NCBI GenBank assembly: GCA_023159155.1 | Contig: JAJNNX010000087.1 | Coordinates: forward strand, 20,003-84,002 | From: Ustulina deusta | Lineage: Eukaryota > Ascomycota > Sordariomycetes > Xylariales > Xylariaceae | Length of the DNA stretch: 64,000 nucleotides | Direction of reading: 5' to 3' | Shown: piece by piece, positions 44,809 to 56,428 of the stretch | Layout: the number at the start of each line of letters is the position of its first letter | Numbering within the stretch: position 1 is the stretch's first letter | Notes under the pieces: generated by a model | The model's input: only the letters and a program-made list of their open reading frames with translations | Databases searched by the model: none | What the model was told of the DNA's origin: nothing | Position numbers and translations under genes: made by a program

Positions 44809-46292
44809 TGCGATGTTCTTCAAACCTTCACGCTTGTCTCAAAAAGCGACCTATTGGTCTAGAGATCCTTATCATATATATCATAGAAAGGAGGGGTTCC
44901 GGATCACCAGGTGAGATGAGGAGATAGCTTGCCGTGGGGAAGACCGGCTTACCAGGCCGAGATAAAATGGGTCCGAGGTCGGTAAGTGGGCCTAACTCGG
45001 AGAATGTACTTCTATCGACTGACATGAAAAAGGGGGCAACCAATACATGCGAGCGACAATAGGATTCGGACCGTCCTTTATTATCTGTTCGTTGAAGGTA
45101 TCTATATCTCGCTTACGCCAAATTCAGTTTCTCTCTTTGGTGGTTACCAGCTTTCAGTGTTGCTGTGCTATCTACCATATACAAGGTATCTCGAACTGGG
45201 GTGTTGTATTTACAGTGCGAGGGACAGTCATAGAAGGACCCCTTACGGTAACTCCATGCTGCTACCTCCAATTATATCCGGCACCCCCGGCTTCGTAGTA
45301 TGTCTAGATTATATTGCATGGGTAATATCTTCTTTTGACTCGATATGCTGTGTGCTTATGGATGGTATAAAGGGTATCAATAGTAGAAAGGAAAAGAGAA
45401 TGGCATAAGGGACGTTGTATTGCAATGTCTTCGACTTGGAACTGCATTTCACAATGCAATTATGGGTTGGTGCCATACCTGAAATTGATCTCAAGACGAA
45501 AATACAGCTACATCAGCAGCCACTTAGAAAAGTGATGAAAACAACACGGTGCTGTAGTTTTTGGATTGCTCATGGCGTACCTAGGTACAGCTAGGTAGTA
45601 TCGCAATGTGACATTATAAATCCGCAGCATTCCTTCTGCAATGACCTGTCACTGGCCTTCCGTTAGGCAACATGTTGTCAGCTACTAAGCTGCATGCAGT
45701 GAGCTTTCTCAGACCGACATTTTCCTTTAACTCAAATGTCTACCAACGCAGCTATAATGCGAATAGTTCGAGGGTACGATTCCATTATGCTTCCACGTGG
45801 GCAAACCCCCAATTGGACCCAAGTCCCCTGTTCATTTTGGAATTGGGGGCGGAAATGGCGGAGACTCAGTGATGAGGAGTGATGCAGGTCCTATCTAATG
45901 CGGTCTTGCCGCATATATGTGGTGCAGTTGCAAGTTGCATCTTTTTTAACCTACCAAAAAGCCCGCCCAGTATGATTACCACCGGAAACCCGGAATCTCG
46001 GAGATGAAGGTGAAACTCGCTTCGGGATCAACTGTGGCACTTGAAAACGAATACCCATGAACGGTAAACGCGTAGAGGGTGTAATAATAAGAGAGAGAAT
46101 TGGGTCGACATGTAAAATAGGAGATAGGACTAACCTCCTAAGCTCGTAAAAACGGAGTATCAACACACAGTACGATGCCGCTTAATTCCTCCTCGAAGTT
46201 ATGACTATACATTCATTGTGCATAACCATAAGATTATAGATTCAAAGGCTACTTATATCGGCAATCCTAGATACTTGGTTCGAGCCTTTTAG
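44809..46292. other. Intergenic, no gene seen
   Basis: About 1.5 kb upstream of the amidase and downstream of the leftward rhodopsin-like gene. Only short frames without motifs. A small hairpin (TGCGG/CCGCA) lies near 45,900. Confidence 0.5.
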
Positions 46293-47593
46293 TTAAATCT
46301 CATCAATCGACACGCCACTCCCTTTGCCTCCCGAAGGTTTCAAGGCGGCATTAAAGCTGTCGTTCCACTGTTCGGGCTCCGGTCTAGAGGGTCTCGCCCA
46401 CGGTGTGTTTCGTGTGCCATTATCAGGAATTGGGTGTCTGGACCTTCGGTGATTACGTGAGAGATGCTGGTATAGACGCGGGAAATAAGGAAGGCAGGCC
46501 ACAAGAATTCCGGTAGTAAACTCTCCGAGCCTAGGGGAGGTTAGCATATTACTCACCAGCTGGAGAAAGTTGCAAGAAAGGTGTGCTTACGCCCAAGAAG
46601 AAATCCAAACGACGGACCACGCAATATAATTGGAATATCCTAGCTGAATACTGTAGTAAAGACGAACGATACTTGTGATATTTGCACTAAGAGTAGTCAT
46701 TAGCTAATCCACCCAGACGCGATACCGCAAAAACGTACAGAACGCCCACCCCGAATACCGCAGAAGACCCGATTTTTCTCTTGAGTGGCAGTTGCAACTG
46801 CCAAATCGCTGCTATGGGTGTAACGAGGATCGTGAGGTCAGACAAGACGTTGATCGCCCCAGTTATTACTACACTATACTGTGTATCGATGCATACTCCG
46901 GTTAGAGCAGGGTCCCATATTTTAGCCCGGGGTATACACGAGAGGATAAATGATATCAAAGCCGCAGTATAAAAGAGTAGGTTGGCCCAGATAAGGATCC
47001 GAATGGCAGTGAAGGCCAGAGCTTTCCGATCATGGTTGAAAAAGATCAACTCGATTTGTCGGAGTACCACGTACTTGGCACAAAACATCGCTGGACAGTA
47101 TAGAATCTCCATGATATTAAAGCTCTACGTGTTATGCTTTATCAGTAAGAGATTTTAATATTATAAATTAGACTGACCGACCATAAGAGCTTCCCCGGTG
47201 CTTGGTGAGGGTATGTTCCAAAGGTGAATGTTGAAAGATACATATGCGATGAAAAGGGCCTGTCTCGCGCATTAGTTGACCGGGACTTTTTACACTCAAG
47301 ATTTCTCGGCCTTACTCCAGTAAGTAAGAGAACCCCTGAGGAACGGTTAGTTTCAGGCTTTTTTTTTATACGATTGCCACGTCCGATGACCTACAGTCTG
47401 GAAAGGTAAATTGCTTCATAACGGCTGCTTTTGTATATGTGCGTGCGCCAATGCCACCGAGTGTAAGAAAGAGCGTAATGACTGATGCAGCGATCAAAAA
47501 GGGGTGCTGACTTTCTAGGCTATGATTATTGGACTGTACGCCATCTCGTGGCTCCATTGCAAACACCTGGCTGGGACTCATGTCCATCCTCAT
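46293..47593 (-). CDS. Rhodopsin-domain (PTH11/SAT4-like) seven-helix membrane protein
   Basis: Model with six exons on the minus strand: 47593-47395, 47335-47316 (only 20 nt), 47259-47182, 47124-46739, 46686-46591 and 46530-46293; total 338 aa in frame. Read through, it gives ASVITLFLTLGGIGARTY, FTFPDWVLLLTG, FNIHLWNIP, MEILYCPAMFCAKYVVLRQ, NLLFYTAALISFILSC, TGVCID, VSDLTILVTPIAAIWQLQLP, KRKIGSSAVFGVGVLAN, SIVRLYYS and LGEFTTGILVACLP, the full series of blocks of the fungal rhodopsin domain. Five junctions have good signals; the donor after 47182 (GTCGGT) is weak. The family are plasma-membrane proteins, some of them receptors; ligand unknown. Of normal length, so probably functional if that donor is used. 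Confidence 0.72.
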
Positions 47594-48590
47594 GATGCAA
47601 CGCACTAATTAGCGGGTAGAAATGAATGCCGACAGCGAAAATGGAGATGTGTTCAAAGATCCACGTGTGCGAAACTAGTAAAGAAAGAGTTGGCGATTGT
47701 ACGCTTTACGGCATATGTTAACATGTTGATCCTGTCGCGGAGTGCCATATATACCGTTAATTCTCTCGCGGAATTAACGGCGTCGTTTTCTCCGTGATAG
47801 ATATACCTACTGTAGCCTTATTCTATAATTGGAATCAACATAAGGTTGCCTATGAGGATCGAGGGGTCAAACATAGGCGAATAGATAAGTAGGTTGCTCG
47901 TAAAGCCCACTTTATTTGATCGCCATTTATTCCTCGCTCCTTCAATGCTACACTGTAGGCCGGTTGGGAGTTTACTGGGTAGGAGTAGACAGCTAGAATC
48001 TGATGATGTTATGCAGCGACACGGCGCCTGTCGGGCGGACGACTAGAATCCGATTAGTTCTTATAATTATATACCTCTGTATCGCGGTCTTTCGTACATG
48101 ATTTCATAAGGGTACGATCAGCAAAGGTAACGAAGAACTAACTTCAGAGCAAACGGCTTTGCTATTATACTGATTCCGTTCCACACTGGTTCTCTTGTTG
48201 TTGATACATGTTCGTTCTTGGGTAGTCCTAGCGATCCAGTGATCTATGCCACGTGACTGGATTTGGTTTGTATTCTGGTTTTGTCTGTTCCGTGTATCCC
48301 TACACGTGGATGCCTCTGTTTTCGGGCGAGGCGGGGTAATGAGTGTGTTGGAATGTTGGCCTGCAACACTTACGTGGTGTCTGTGTCGCTGTATTTTAAT
48401 TGGTGTCGGCAAACATTGGGGGCTATGCATGATTGATTGGCGTTTGAGGATGGCCTTATATCTGACCGAAATAGGCGCCAAGATTGAATGTCCTCCTTTA
48501 ACACCAAAATCTCATCTACCTACGGCAGCGACAAGCTTCAAGTAGTCTAGTATGTAATTTCCACATACAAGACGAGTGCCTTAGCCGGAG
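47594..48590. other. Divergent intergenic region
   Basis: About 1 kb between two divergent genes. Frames present are short and unsupported. It contains a perfect hairpin at 47754-47780. Confidence 0.5.
47754..47780. repeat. Perfect 10-bp inverted repeat
   Basis: CCGTTAATTC at 47754-47763 and GAATTAACGG at 47771-47780 with a 7-base loop. It lies about 160 bp upstream of the rhodopsin-like start codon; it could be a dimeric regulator site or chance. Confidence 0.7.
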
Positions 48591-49371
48591 ATGCCAGGTG
48601 TGATTCTAGAGCCGCTTGCCGGTTGCATCAAATGGCTACCCCGCAAGGACGACCTTGTGCCGATTGACTCCGCCATTGACGAAGGCTGTTGTCATCACCC
48701 AGTGGTTATCCTTTCCACTATACCTCGCAACGATAGAGTGGAGATTCTCATCGTGGGTACTTCTTAAAACCCTTAAGAGAAATGTTGTTGAGCTGACGTG
48801 TCTTTGGCAAACACAGATCACCTCCTTCGGCGGTCTTGATCTCGAAAGAAAATACCCAAACCAGCCGTCAGCGAGACATGACCATCTTCCAATCGCACCC
48901 AGCAAAGCCCACCCCGACAATGGGATCCTCCTCGTTCTTAAAGACCCGTCGTGCGGGCTGAGAAAAAGGTCGTATGTGAAGACAAGGGACAAACACAGCA
49001 TTCTCCTAGCTTCATTGCAGCCCTATAACCGCCAAGGTCCAGAAATCTTCCTCTCGAAACGGTCGTATAAAACCCTTATTAAACGTATCCAGTTTTCTGA
49101 GTCCGCGGATCCGATTCAATCGGATTATGGAAATGACACAGTAAAGCCTTTTGACTGGAAAAAGTTCCGAAAGTACACGAAGATAGTCATGTCGATCTGC
49201 TTAGCTTTGCTTATCTCGTATGGATTTTATCGTGGTGGTTCTTGGGCCGTCGCTGCTTGCGGTCGAGTACTGGATTGGATCAAGAAGGCATTTCAGTCGA
49301 TAGGAGGAAAGGCTAAAAGCCTTTGGTTCTCATGTTGGCGGAGACTAGGGCTTGAAATGATGGCGTACTAG
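48591..49371 (+). CDS. Conserved fungal protein of unknown function with C-terminal membrane segment
   Basis: Two exons, 48591-48752 and 48817-49371 (64-bp intron, branch CTGAC), 238 aa. Seen: LEPLAGCIKWLPRKDDLVPI, CHHPVVILS, VEILIITSFGGLDLERKYP, YLPI-like SARHDHLPIAPSKAHPDNG, ILLVLKDPS, SYVKTRDKHSILLASLQPY and YKTLIKRIQFSES: a compact globular domain I recognise as a widespread uncharacterised fungal family, then a linker, a membrane segment at about residues 190-208 (IVMSICLALLISYGFYRGG) and a basic C-tail. It is probably tail-anchored. No enzyme motif is visible. The ATG at 48591 was chosen because it gives the full domain start. Confidence 0.72.
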
Positions 49372-50789
49372 ATTGGTTCTATATGGCGACTACTGCCACG
49401 ACAGTGTGAATGATGCGCGGACTCTATATTAAGGGCAGAATGAATTTATGAATTGATAGTACCATTACAGCTTTGGGTCAAGGGCACTCTTTAATCGTTG
49501 ACTAAGTTCGGCTTGAGGTGAGTAAGTACATCGCTTAGCCCCAACTCTGCCGCAAGCTCGACACTAGAGGCTTTAATCATAGCTGCTTTACCTCAGAGGA
49601 TATAAGCATCTGAAGAGGCGCTTTTCACTTCGAACTTCAAATTGGGGTTAAACAACGCAGTTAACTAGCATCAAGTTGAAGCGCGTCATTTTGAAACCGT
49701 TGGTGAAATGAATGGTATCTGAGCGTTACATTCAGCTTGACTACTTCCTGAGAGCAGATGGGAGACCTCATTATATACATTAACAGAACGTCCGTGCCCT
49801 TCGTGCCGCTTAGCCTTGTACAGTACACGAAGTGACTCCTTGTCACAGTTCACTTGAACAACTGTGACACAGTACCGGCTCAGCGAGGCAGGATGCTACA
49901 TGCGCGGAAGCTGGGGTTGCCACACATCCTCGATTCACTAGCGCCGATTACCCTCTTGTGCGACTAACATTGTTCTTAGATTAAAGTAAATGATCGAATG
50001 ACGACCCCCTTTGCTCGAAAAAGTTCAGGGTCGAAGCTATCTGCTAATTATCGGGAGCCATCCAGGGCCAACGTAGGCGACTCGGACTGCACACGAGTCT
50101 CTGTATTCACTCTGGGACAGGCCCTATCTGACGTTGGAGCACACAAAGAGACTACGAGAAGCTCTTGTTATGTGGGTAAGAGTCTCGGTTCCGCAAGGTC
50201 ATAAAATGTCACGAAAACATTTAACTACATCATATATGGTAACAGGCATTACTTGCAAATTTTCTAATAAGTAGTCTCGCTGCCAGGAAGTTGATAGCGG
50301 GCCATGCTTGAGATACATATCAGTAGATAGCTTCTTTTACGTCTTGATAGAAGTGTAGTGTTGGCTCACTGACTTTATATCGTTATGCAGAGAACTGGAC
50401 TATGCCCCAGGCTCTCGGTATCTGAGACTCTTTGCCTGGCGAGTCAATCCTAATTCCCGAATTATCTTCAGCATGAGCTACACGGATGTCGGCCAGTAGG
50501 CTTAGATAGGACTACGTATACTAACCTATGATATCCACCCACTATCCTATTCAGAGCCATCGGACCGACTACCGGCACACAGGGTAGCCCACTTCTGGGT
50601 GGGCTCTCCGTGCATGTACCTTAGCTTAATCCTCGATTTCTTCCTTGTTTGAAGTTCCGACGAGATACGGGAGGCAATTTCCTTGGTGGTGCGATATGGC
50701 AATGCAGAGAACGTCAATTATGATTGGGGTATATCTAAAGTTTCCTTTTAATCCCTACTTTCTCAACTTTGCATATTGTAAAGATAAAG
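49372..50789. other. Intergenic, border to the transposon tract
   Basis: Normal-composition DNA without a credible gene, going over into AT-only sequence near 50,800. It contains a fragment (about 49,680-49,870) related to the beginning of the AT-rich tract. Confidence 0.45.
49680..49870. repeat. Less-mutated copy of a repeat also found at about 50,790-50,940
   Basis: The two stretches share TTACATTCAGCTT and neighbouring bases; where they align, most differences are C/T and G/A, with some others and a small gap. The copy here keeps its G and C. It includes a perfect 10-bp hairpin, TGTCACAGTT/AACTGTGACA (49841-49850, 49860-49869). Probably a remnant of the same transposon family as the tract to the right. 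Confidence 0.5.
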
Positions 50790-51548
50790 CAAATAACTTG
50801 GCACTTGGTAAAATAATTGGTATATGAGTATTACATTCAGCTTAATATATTATAATAGAAAGTGAAAAAACCTTAATATATACACAAATAGTAATAACTA
50901 TACCTTTTATACTTTTAATTTTGTATAATATATAAAATAACTTTTTAATATAGTTTATTTTTAATATTTCTGCTTAAAAAAATGCTTTATATTTTTTAGT
51001 TAATTATAAAAATTTTAGTTAATAAAAAAGTTTTTAAACTTTTATAGAATATTTATTTTTGCTATTTTAATACTTTTGTGTGCTATATTTATTATTACTA
51101 ATATAAAATAGCTATAGTTTTTATAAAAATTTTAGTAGTACTTAGTTATTTTTATAATTTTATTATATTTAATTAAATATTATATATATATTTGTTTAAT
51201 ATAAAATATATGTTTTTTTTTATTAAAATAAATTAAAGTAATTTTATTAATACTTTATTGTAAGCTTTTTAAAAAAAATTTTTTTTTTAGGTTTATTTTT
51301 ATATATTTTATATTATTTTTTATTTTAGGTGTAATTTTTAAGTATTTTTTATAAACCTAGTATTTTTTTTAAATTTTTTAAATATATTTTTAAAAAGTAG
51401 TTTAGTTAGTTTGTTTGCTATTATATTTTTTATATAAACTTATTCTAACTATATTATTTTTTGTTTAATTTGTTTATAAATAAAATATATTTAAATATTA
51501 ATATATTAATTTTTATTATATTATATTAAATTTTTTATAAATATAATT
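50790..51548. other. RIP-mutated AT-rich sequence, host of the outer element
   Basis: Almost only A and T, no frames. It starts with the repeat noted at 49,680-49,870 and is presumably an older transposon into which the 51,549 element inserted; TAATT at 51544-51548 is the target duplication. Confidence 0.55.
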
Positions 51549-51688
51549 TATAATAGTTAGTATAGTCTTAGCAAGACCTGCAAGGACTCCAGACCTATAT
51601 AGCAATAAGATAGGAAGTCTATACATAAACTAACTTATAATCTTGCAGCTATATATATAGAGTTTATATTTATTTACTTTATAAACTC

Positions 51689-51719
<31 letters not shown>

Positions 51720-51785
51720 GTTTAGAGTTTTTGTTTATAATATTAATAAACTAGCTATAAAAGCTTTATTTAACTAATTATAATA
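51549..51785. repeat. Outer element, left LTR (237 bp)
   Basis: Pairs with 63257-63495. The first 100 bases keep C and G (for example GCAAGACCTGCAAGGACTCC), the rest is mutated. It contains a long T run whose length differs by about two bases from the right copy. Confidence 0.85.
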
Positions 51786-54700
51786 CTACTTTAAACTTAT
51801 TAATTATTTATTAATAAGTATTTAATAAATATATTTATTTTTATTTTATTATAATTAGCAAAACATAAATAAACTTTTTTTTTAGTTATATATTTAATAT
51901 AAAAAATTATATATTTTATAATATAAACTTAATTTTAATATAACTTTAATAAAAATTTTAATTTTTATATTATTTAAAAGCTAATAATTTATAAAAAACT
52001 TAATTTTAAATATTTTAAATTTATTTTTAATTTTTAAACAATTAAAATAATTTTAGTTTTTAAATATAGCTAGTTTTTTATTATTAAATAATTTAAAAAG
52101 AAAAAGGAAAATTTTGTATTAGACTTTTTTATAAATATTTTAAGCAAACTAATATTTAAAAAAAAATCTAAAAAAAAATAAAAAATTTTAAACTAGAACT
52201 AAAACAATTTAAAATAAATAATATATTTAAAAATATTAATTTTAAATTTTTTGATTTTATTACTTTATTTATTTTTTAGCGCTTTAAACTTTATTTATAT
52301 TAAAAAAACTAAAATATAAAAAATTAATTTTAATAAATTTATAAAAAATAAAACTTTATTTAATAATTAAGTTTATAAATTAATAAAAAAATTAAATAAA
52401 AATATTATTATATTTTAAACTAAAAATAATTAATTTTAATATATTATAAGCTAGTTAAAAAAATATATTAAAAAATTAATAAAAAATTATTTAATAATAT
52501 TATTAAAATAATTTAAGTTTTATTAATAATTTATTATAATTTTAATTAAATAATAATTATTTATAAAATATTTTAAGTTTATATATATAAAACTAATAAA
52601 AATACTAATAAATTTATTTTTATATTTAATAATTTAGCTTAAAAATATTAATTTTTTAAATTATAATAAAAATAAAAATTATAGAACTATTTTTATATAA
52701 ATTTAAATATTTTATATAAATTATTTATTAATAAAATTATTAAATTAATATATAATATTAAATAAGTTTATAAAATTATTAATAAATTAAATTTATAAGT
52801 TTAATTAAATAAAAATTTAATTAATAAAAAAAACTTATAATAAAAATAATTTTAATAGTTTTTTTATTAGTTTTTTTATTTATTTTAATTAAAATATATA
52901 ATTAAAACAAATTAATTATTTTTAAAATATTTATTTAATTATAAATTAATAGTATTAAAATAAAAAGTTCAATTTTATATAATATTAAAACTTATATTTT
53001 TTTAATAATTAATTATAAATTTATATAATAAATTAAATAATAATTAAAAATAATAATAATTTATTTAATTAAACTTTAAAAATTTTATAATTATTAATTT
53101 TAGTTATAATATTATTATTAATATTAAATAATTATTTTAATTAAATAATTTATTTTTATTAATTTAATTTTTGCTAATAATTATAATCGAACTTTTTAGT
53201 TATAAATAATAAAATATAAACCTAAAAATATAAAAAAAATACTAATTAATATAATTAAATATTAAAAAAATATTATGAAATATTAAAATAACTTTTTAAA
53301 AATAGAACAATTATTTTAGGAATAACTAAAAGTAAAAAAAATACAAAAAGTTTATATAATAATTTAAAAAAAAAAAAAACTAAACTATTATTAAAAAAAT
53401 TATATAAAACTTTTAAAATTATTTTTAAAAAAACTTATTATAATTAAGTTTATAATAATTAAAAATAATTAATATTTTATAAAAAAAAGAATTTTTAAAT
53501 TAATTAAATAATATTATAAAATTTTTTTAATAATAAATTAATTTTATTTTTTTAAAAAAAAAAAACTTTAAATATATAAAGTTAATATAAAACTTTTTAT
53601 TTTTTTTTAGCTATTATATTTAAAAAAGATTTAAAAAAAAAATTGAAATTTTATTAATATTATAACTAAAATTTAATATAATACTAAAATTTAATAATAA
53701 AAAATATATTTTTAAATTTTATTAATATCAAATATTTATATAATTTATTTCATTTAAAAAAAAGTTTATAAATAAACTATTAGTTATAAACTTTATTAAA
53801 TAAAATATAAACTTAAATATTATTTTTGTTTTATTTATATTTAAACTTAGGTTAATTAAATATAAATTTATAATTAATTATTAATAAAAAAGTACATATT
53901 TAAAAAATAAAATTATATTAGTTTTAAATATTAGTAATATTATATTTAATTATTATAATATTATTTATTTTATAAAACTAAATATTACTAAAGTTTTTAT
54001 TAATTATTATTAACTATAAAATTATATTAATTCTTTTTTTTAAACTTGCAAAAAAATATTTTAATAAAAAGTTTTATTATTTAGACTAAAAATAAAACTT
54101 CCTTAGTAGCAAACTTTTATTAATATATAAATTTATAAATATTTATATAAACAATATTTTAATTTTTTTTAAAACAATAATTTATTGCTTATATTAAGCT
54201 AAATATAAAAAAAATATTAAAAAGTTTTTTTTAATATTTTTATTATTAATTATTTAAAAATAATTATACAAACTAAAATAAAAATAAAAATTAATTTTAT
54301 GAAAATTTAAGTAATTTTAAATTAAAATTTTAATAATTTTAAAAATATTAAATTAATGTAGTTATTTTTTAAGTTTTATAATTATGTTTATATATTTATT
54401 TATTATACTAGTAAAATTATTATTTTTTTAAATTAATTATTATAAAAAAATAAGCTTTTAAATATATAAAATTATTAATATATAAAATGTTTGTTTTAGT
54501 GTTTTTTAAGCCTAGTTAATTAATATAAATAAAAATAAATATTTTATATAATATAATAAAAAAATATATTTTAAAAATTTATAAAGTAATTTTTAAAAAT
54601 AATAATATTAACTAAATAAGTTTATTTAATTTAAAACTATAAATTTTTAGTAGTAGTATAAATTTTAAAATATTATTATTTAAAGTTTTTTAAAACTAAT

Positions 54701-56162
54701 TTTTTTATAATAATTAATTATTAAGTTTTATTATATTTTTTTAATATAATAAATATATTAGGCTAATTTTTTAGTACTAACTAAAAAAAAAAAAATTAAT
54801 AGCTAATATTTTATTAAAAAAAATAATAAAGCTTTTTATAATAAAAATTAAAAAAAACTACAAAAAAAATAATAATATTAGTCCTTTTTAATAAAATATT
54901 AGGTTTTATATTAATTAAATAAAAAAACTAGCTATAAAATCTGAAAAATAAAAACAAAAAGTTATATATATTTAAAGTTATTTTAAATAAAATTTTTTTT
55001 TATATAACTTTAATTTAAAAAGTTTATATATTTTTAATTATTATATATTAAAGTTAATATAAAATAATTAAAATATTAAAATAAAAATATTATTAGTTTT
55101 ATTTAAAATATAATTATAAAAAAAATAAAATATTATAAAATAAAACTTTTAGTCTTTTTTATTTATTATTTATATTAGCTATAATATAGCAATATATAGT
55201 AATAAATACTAAAAATATATTACTTAACTAATAAAGTTATAATTATATATAAATGTTTATTAATAAGTTTAATTATTTAATTATAATTTTATTTAGCAAA
55301 AAAATAAATATTATAGAATTATTAATTATATAATATTATAAAAATTTATATAGATTTTTTAATATATTAAATATATAAATATTAAATAATATAAAACTAT
55401 TTATTTTTAAGTTTATAGTAATAATTAATAGTTTTATAAGTACTAAGTACTATTTTAATAATATTTATTACTTTTAGACCTAAAAAATAATAAAATTAAT
55501 TAATTAAAAATTAGATTAATAATTTTATTTTTATATTAATAAATATTAAAATAACTAAAATATTTATTTTTTTGTTTTAGATTTTATATATAATATTTTA
55601 TAATATTTATTAAGTAATATATTATTACTAAAAATAATAATAAAAATTAAAATATAAAAAATTTTAATAGTAAATATTAATAAAACTTTTATAAATTTTA
55701 ATATTAAGCAATAAACGTTCAAATTAGTTTATTAAACTTAAAATATTTAAAAAATAATATATAATATAGCAACTTTTATATAAAAATAATATAAGCTATA
55801 AATTAATCAAAAAAATACTTAATAAATTTTAAAATAAAAAATAAAGTTTTTTTTAAAAAAAAAGTTTTATAACATAAATCCTAACTATTAGATTAGATTT
55901 TTAATTAGTTAAACTTTTTAAAATTTTAAAAAAATAAAAGTTTAGCTATATTTTTAATTTGTTTAATTTTTATATAATAAAAAACTTGTTTTATATTAAC
56001 TAATTATAAAAAGCAAGCAATAATCTTTTATTTTAATAAATTTATTTATTATTTTTAGTTAAAAATCTTAATAATAAAATAAAATTTAAAATTAAACAAA
56101 TCAAATAATTAAAAATATATAAAAAAAATAAAAAACTAAAATATTAGGTTATTTAAAAAAGT

Positions 56163-56167
56163 TATAA
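56163..56167. other. Target site duplication TATAA (left)
   Basis: Five bases before the inner left LTR, equal to 62984-62988 after its right LTR. Confidence 0.8.
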
Positions 56168-56428
56168 TAGTTACGGTATGGTGGCTAGTGGCTAGTAGTG
56201 TGGCTATAACCCATAAGTTATATAAACCGCAATTTTTAATGCTTAGGTTATATGATTTATACCTAGCTAGTACTTGGCAATTATCTAACAGCTGCTTATA
56301 TTTCTTATTAATCTATTTATAAAAAACTTATAATATACTTTTGTAAAATTAGCTTTTTTTTTTATACTTAGATTTTAATATAAAGTTTGCTTTTAAAATA
56401 AAGTTTTGTTTTTTAAAATTGTTTAATA
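56168..56428. repeat. Inner element, left LTR (261 bp)
   Basis: Pairs with 62723-62983. The outer end keeps GC (GTTACGGTATGGTGGCTAG) while the inner end is mutated. Confidence 0.88.
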
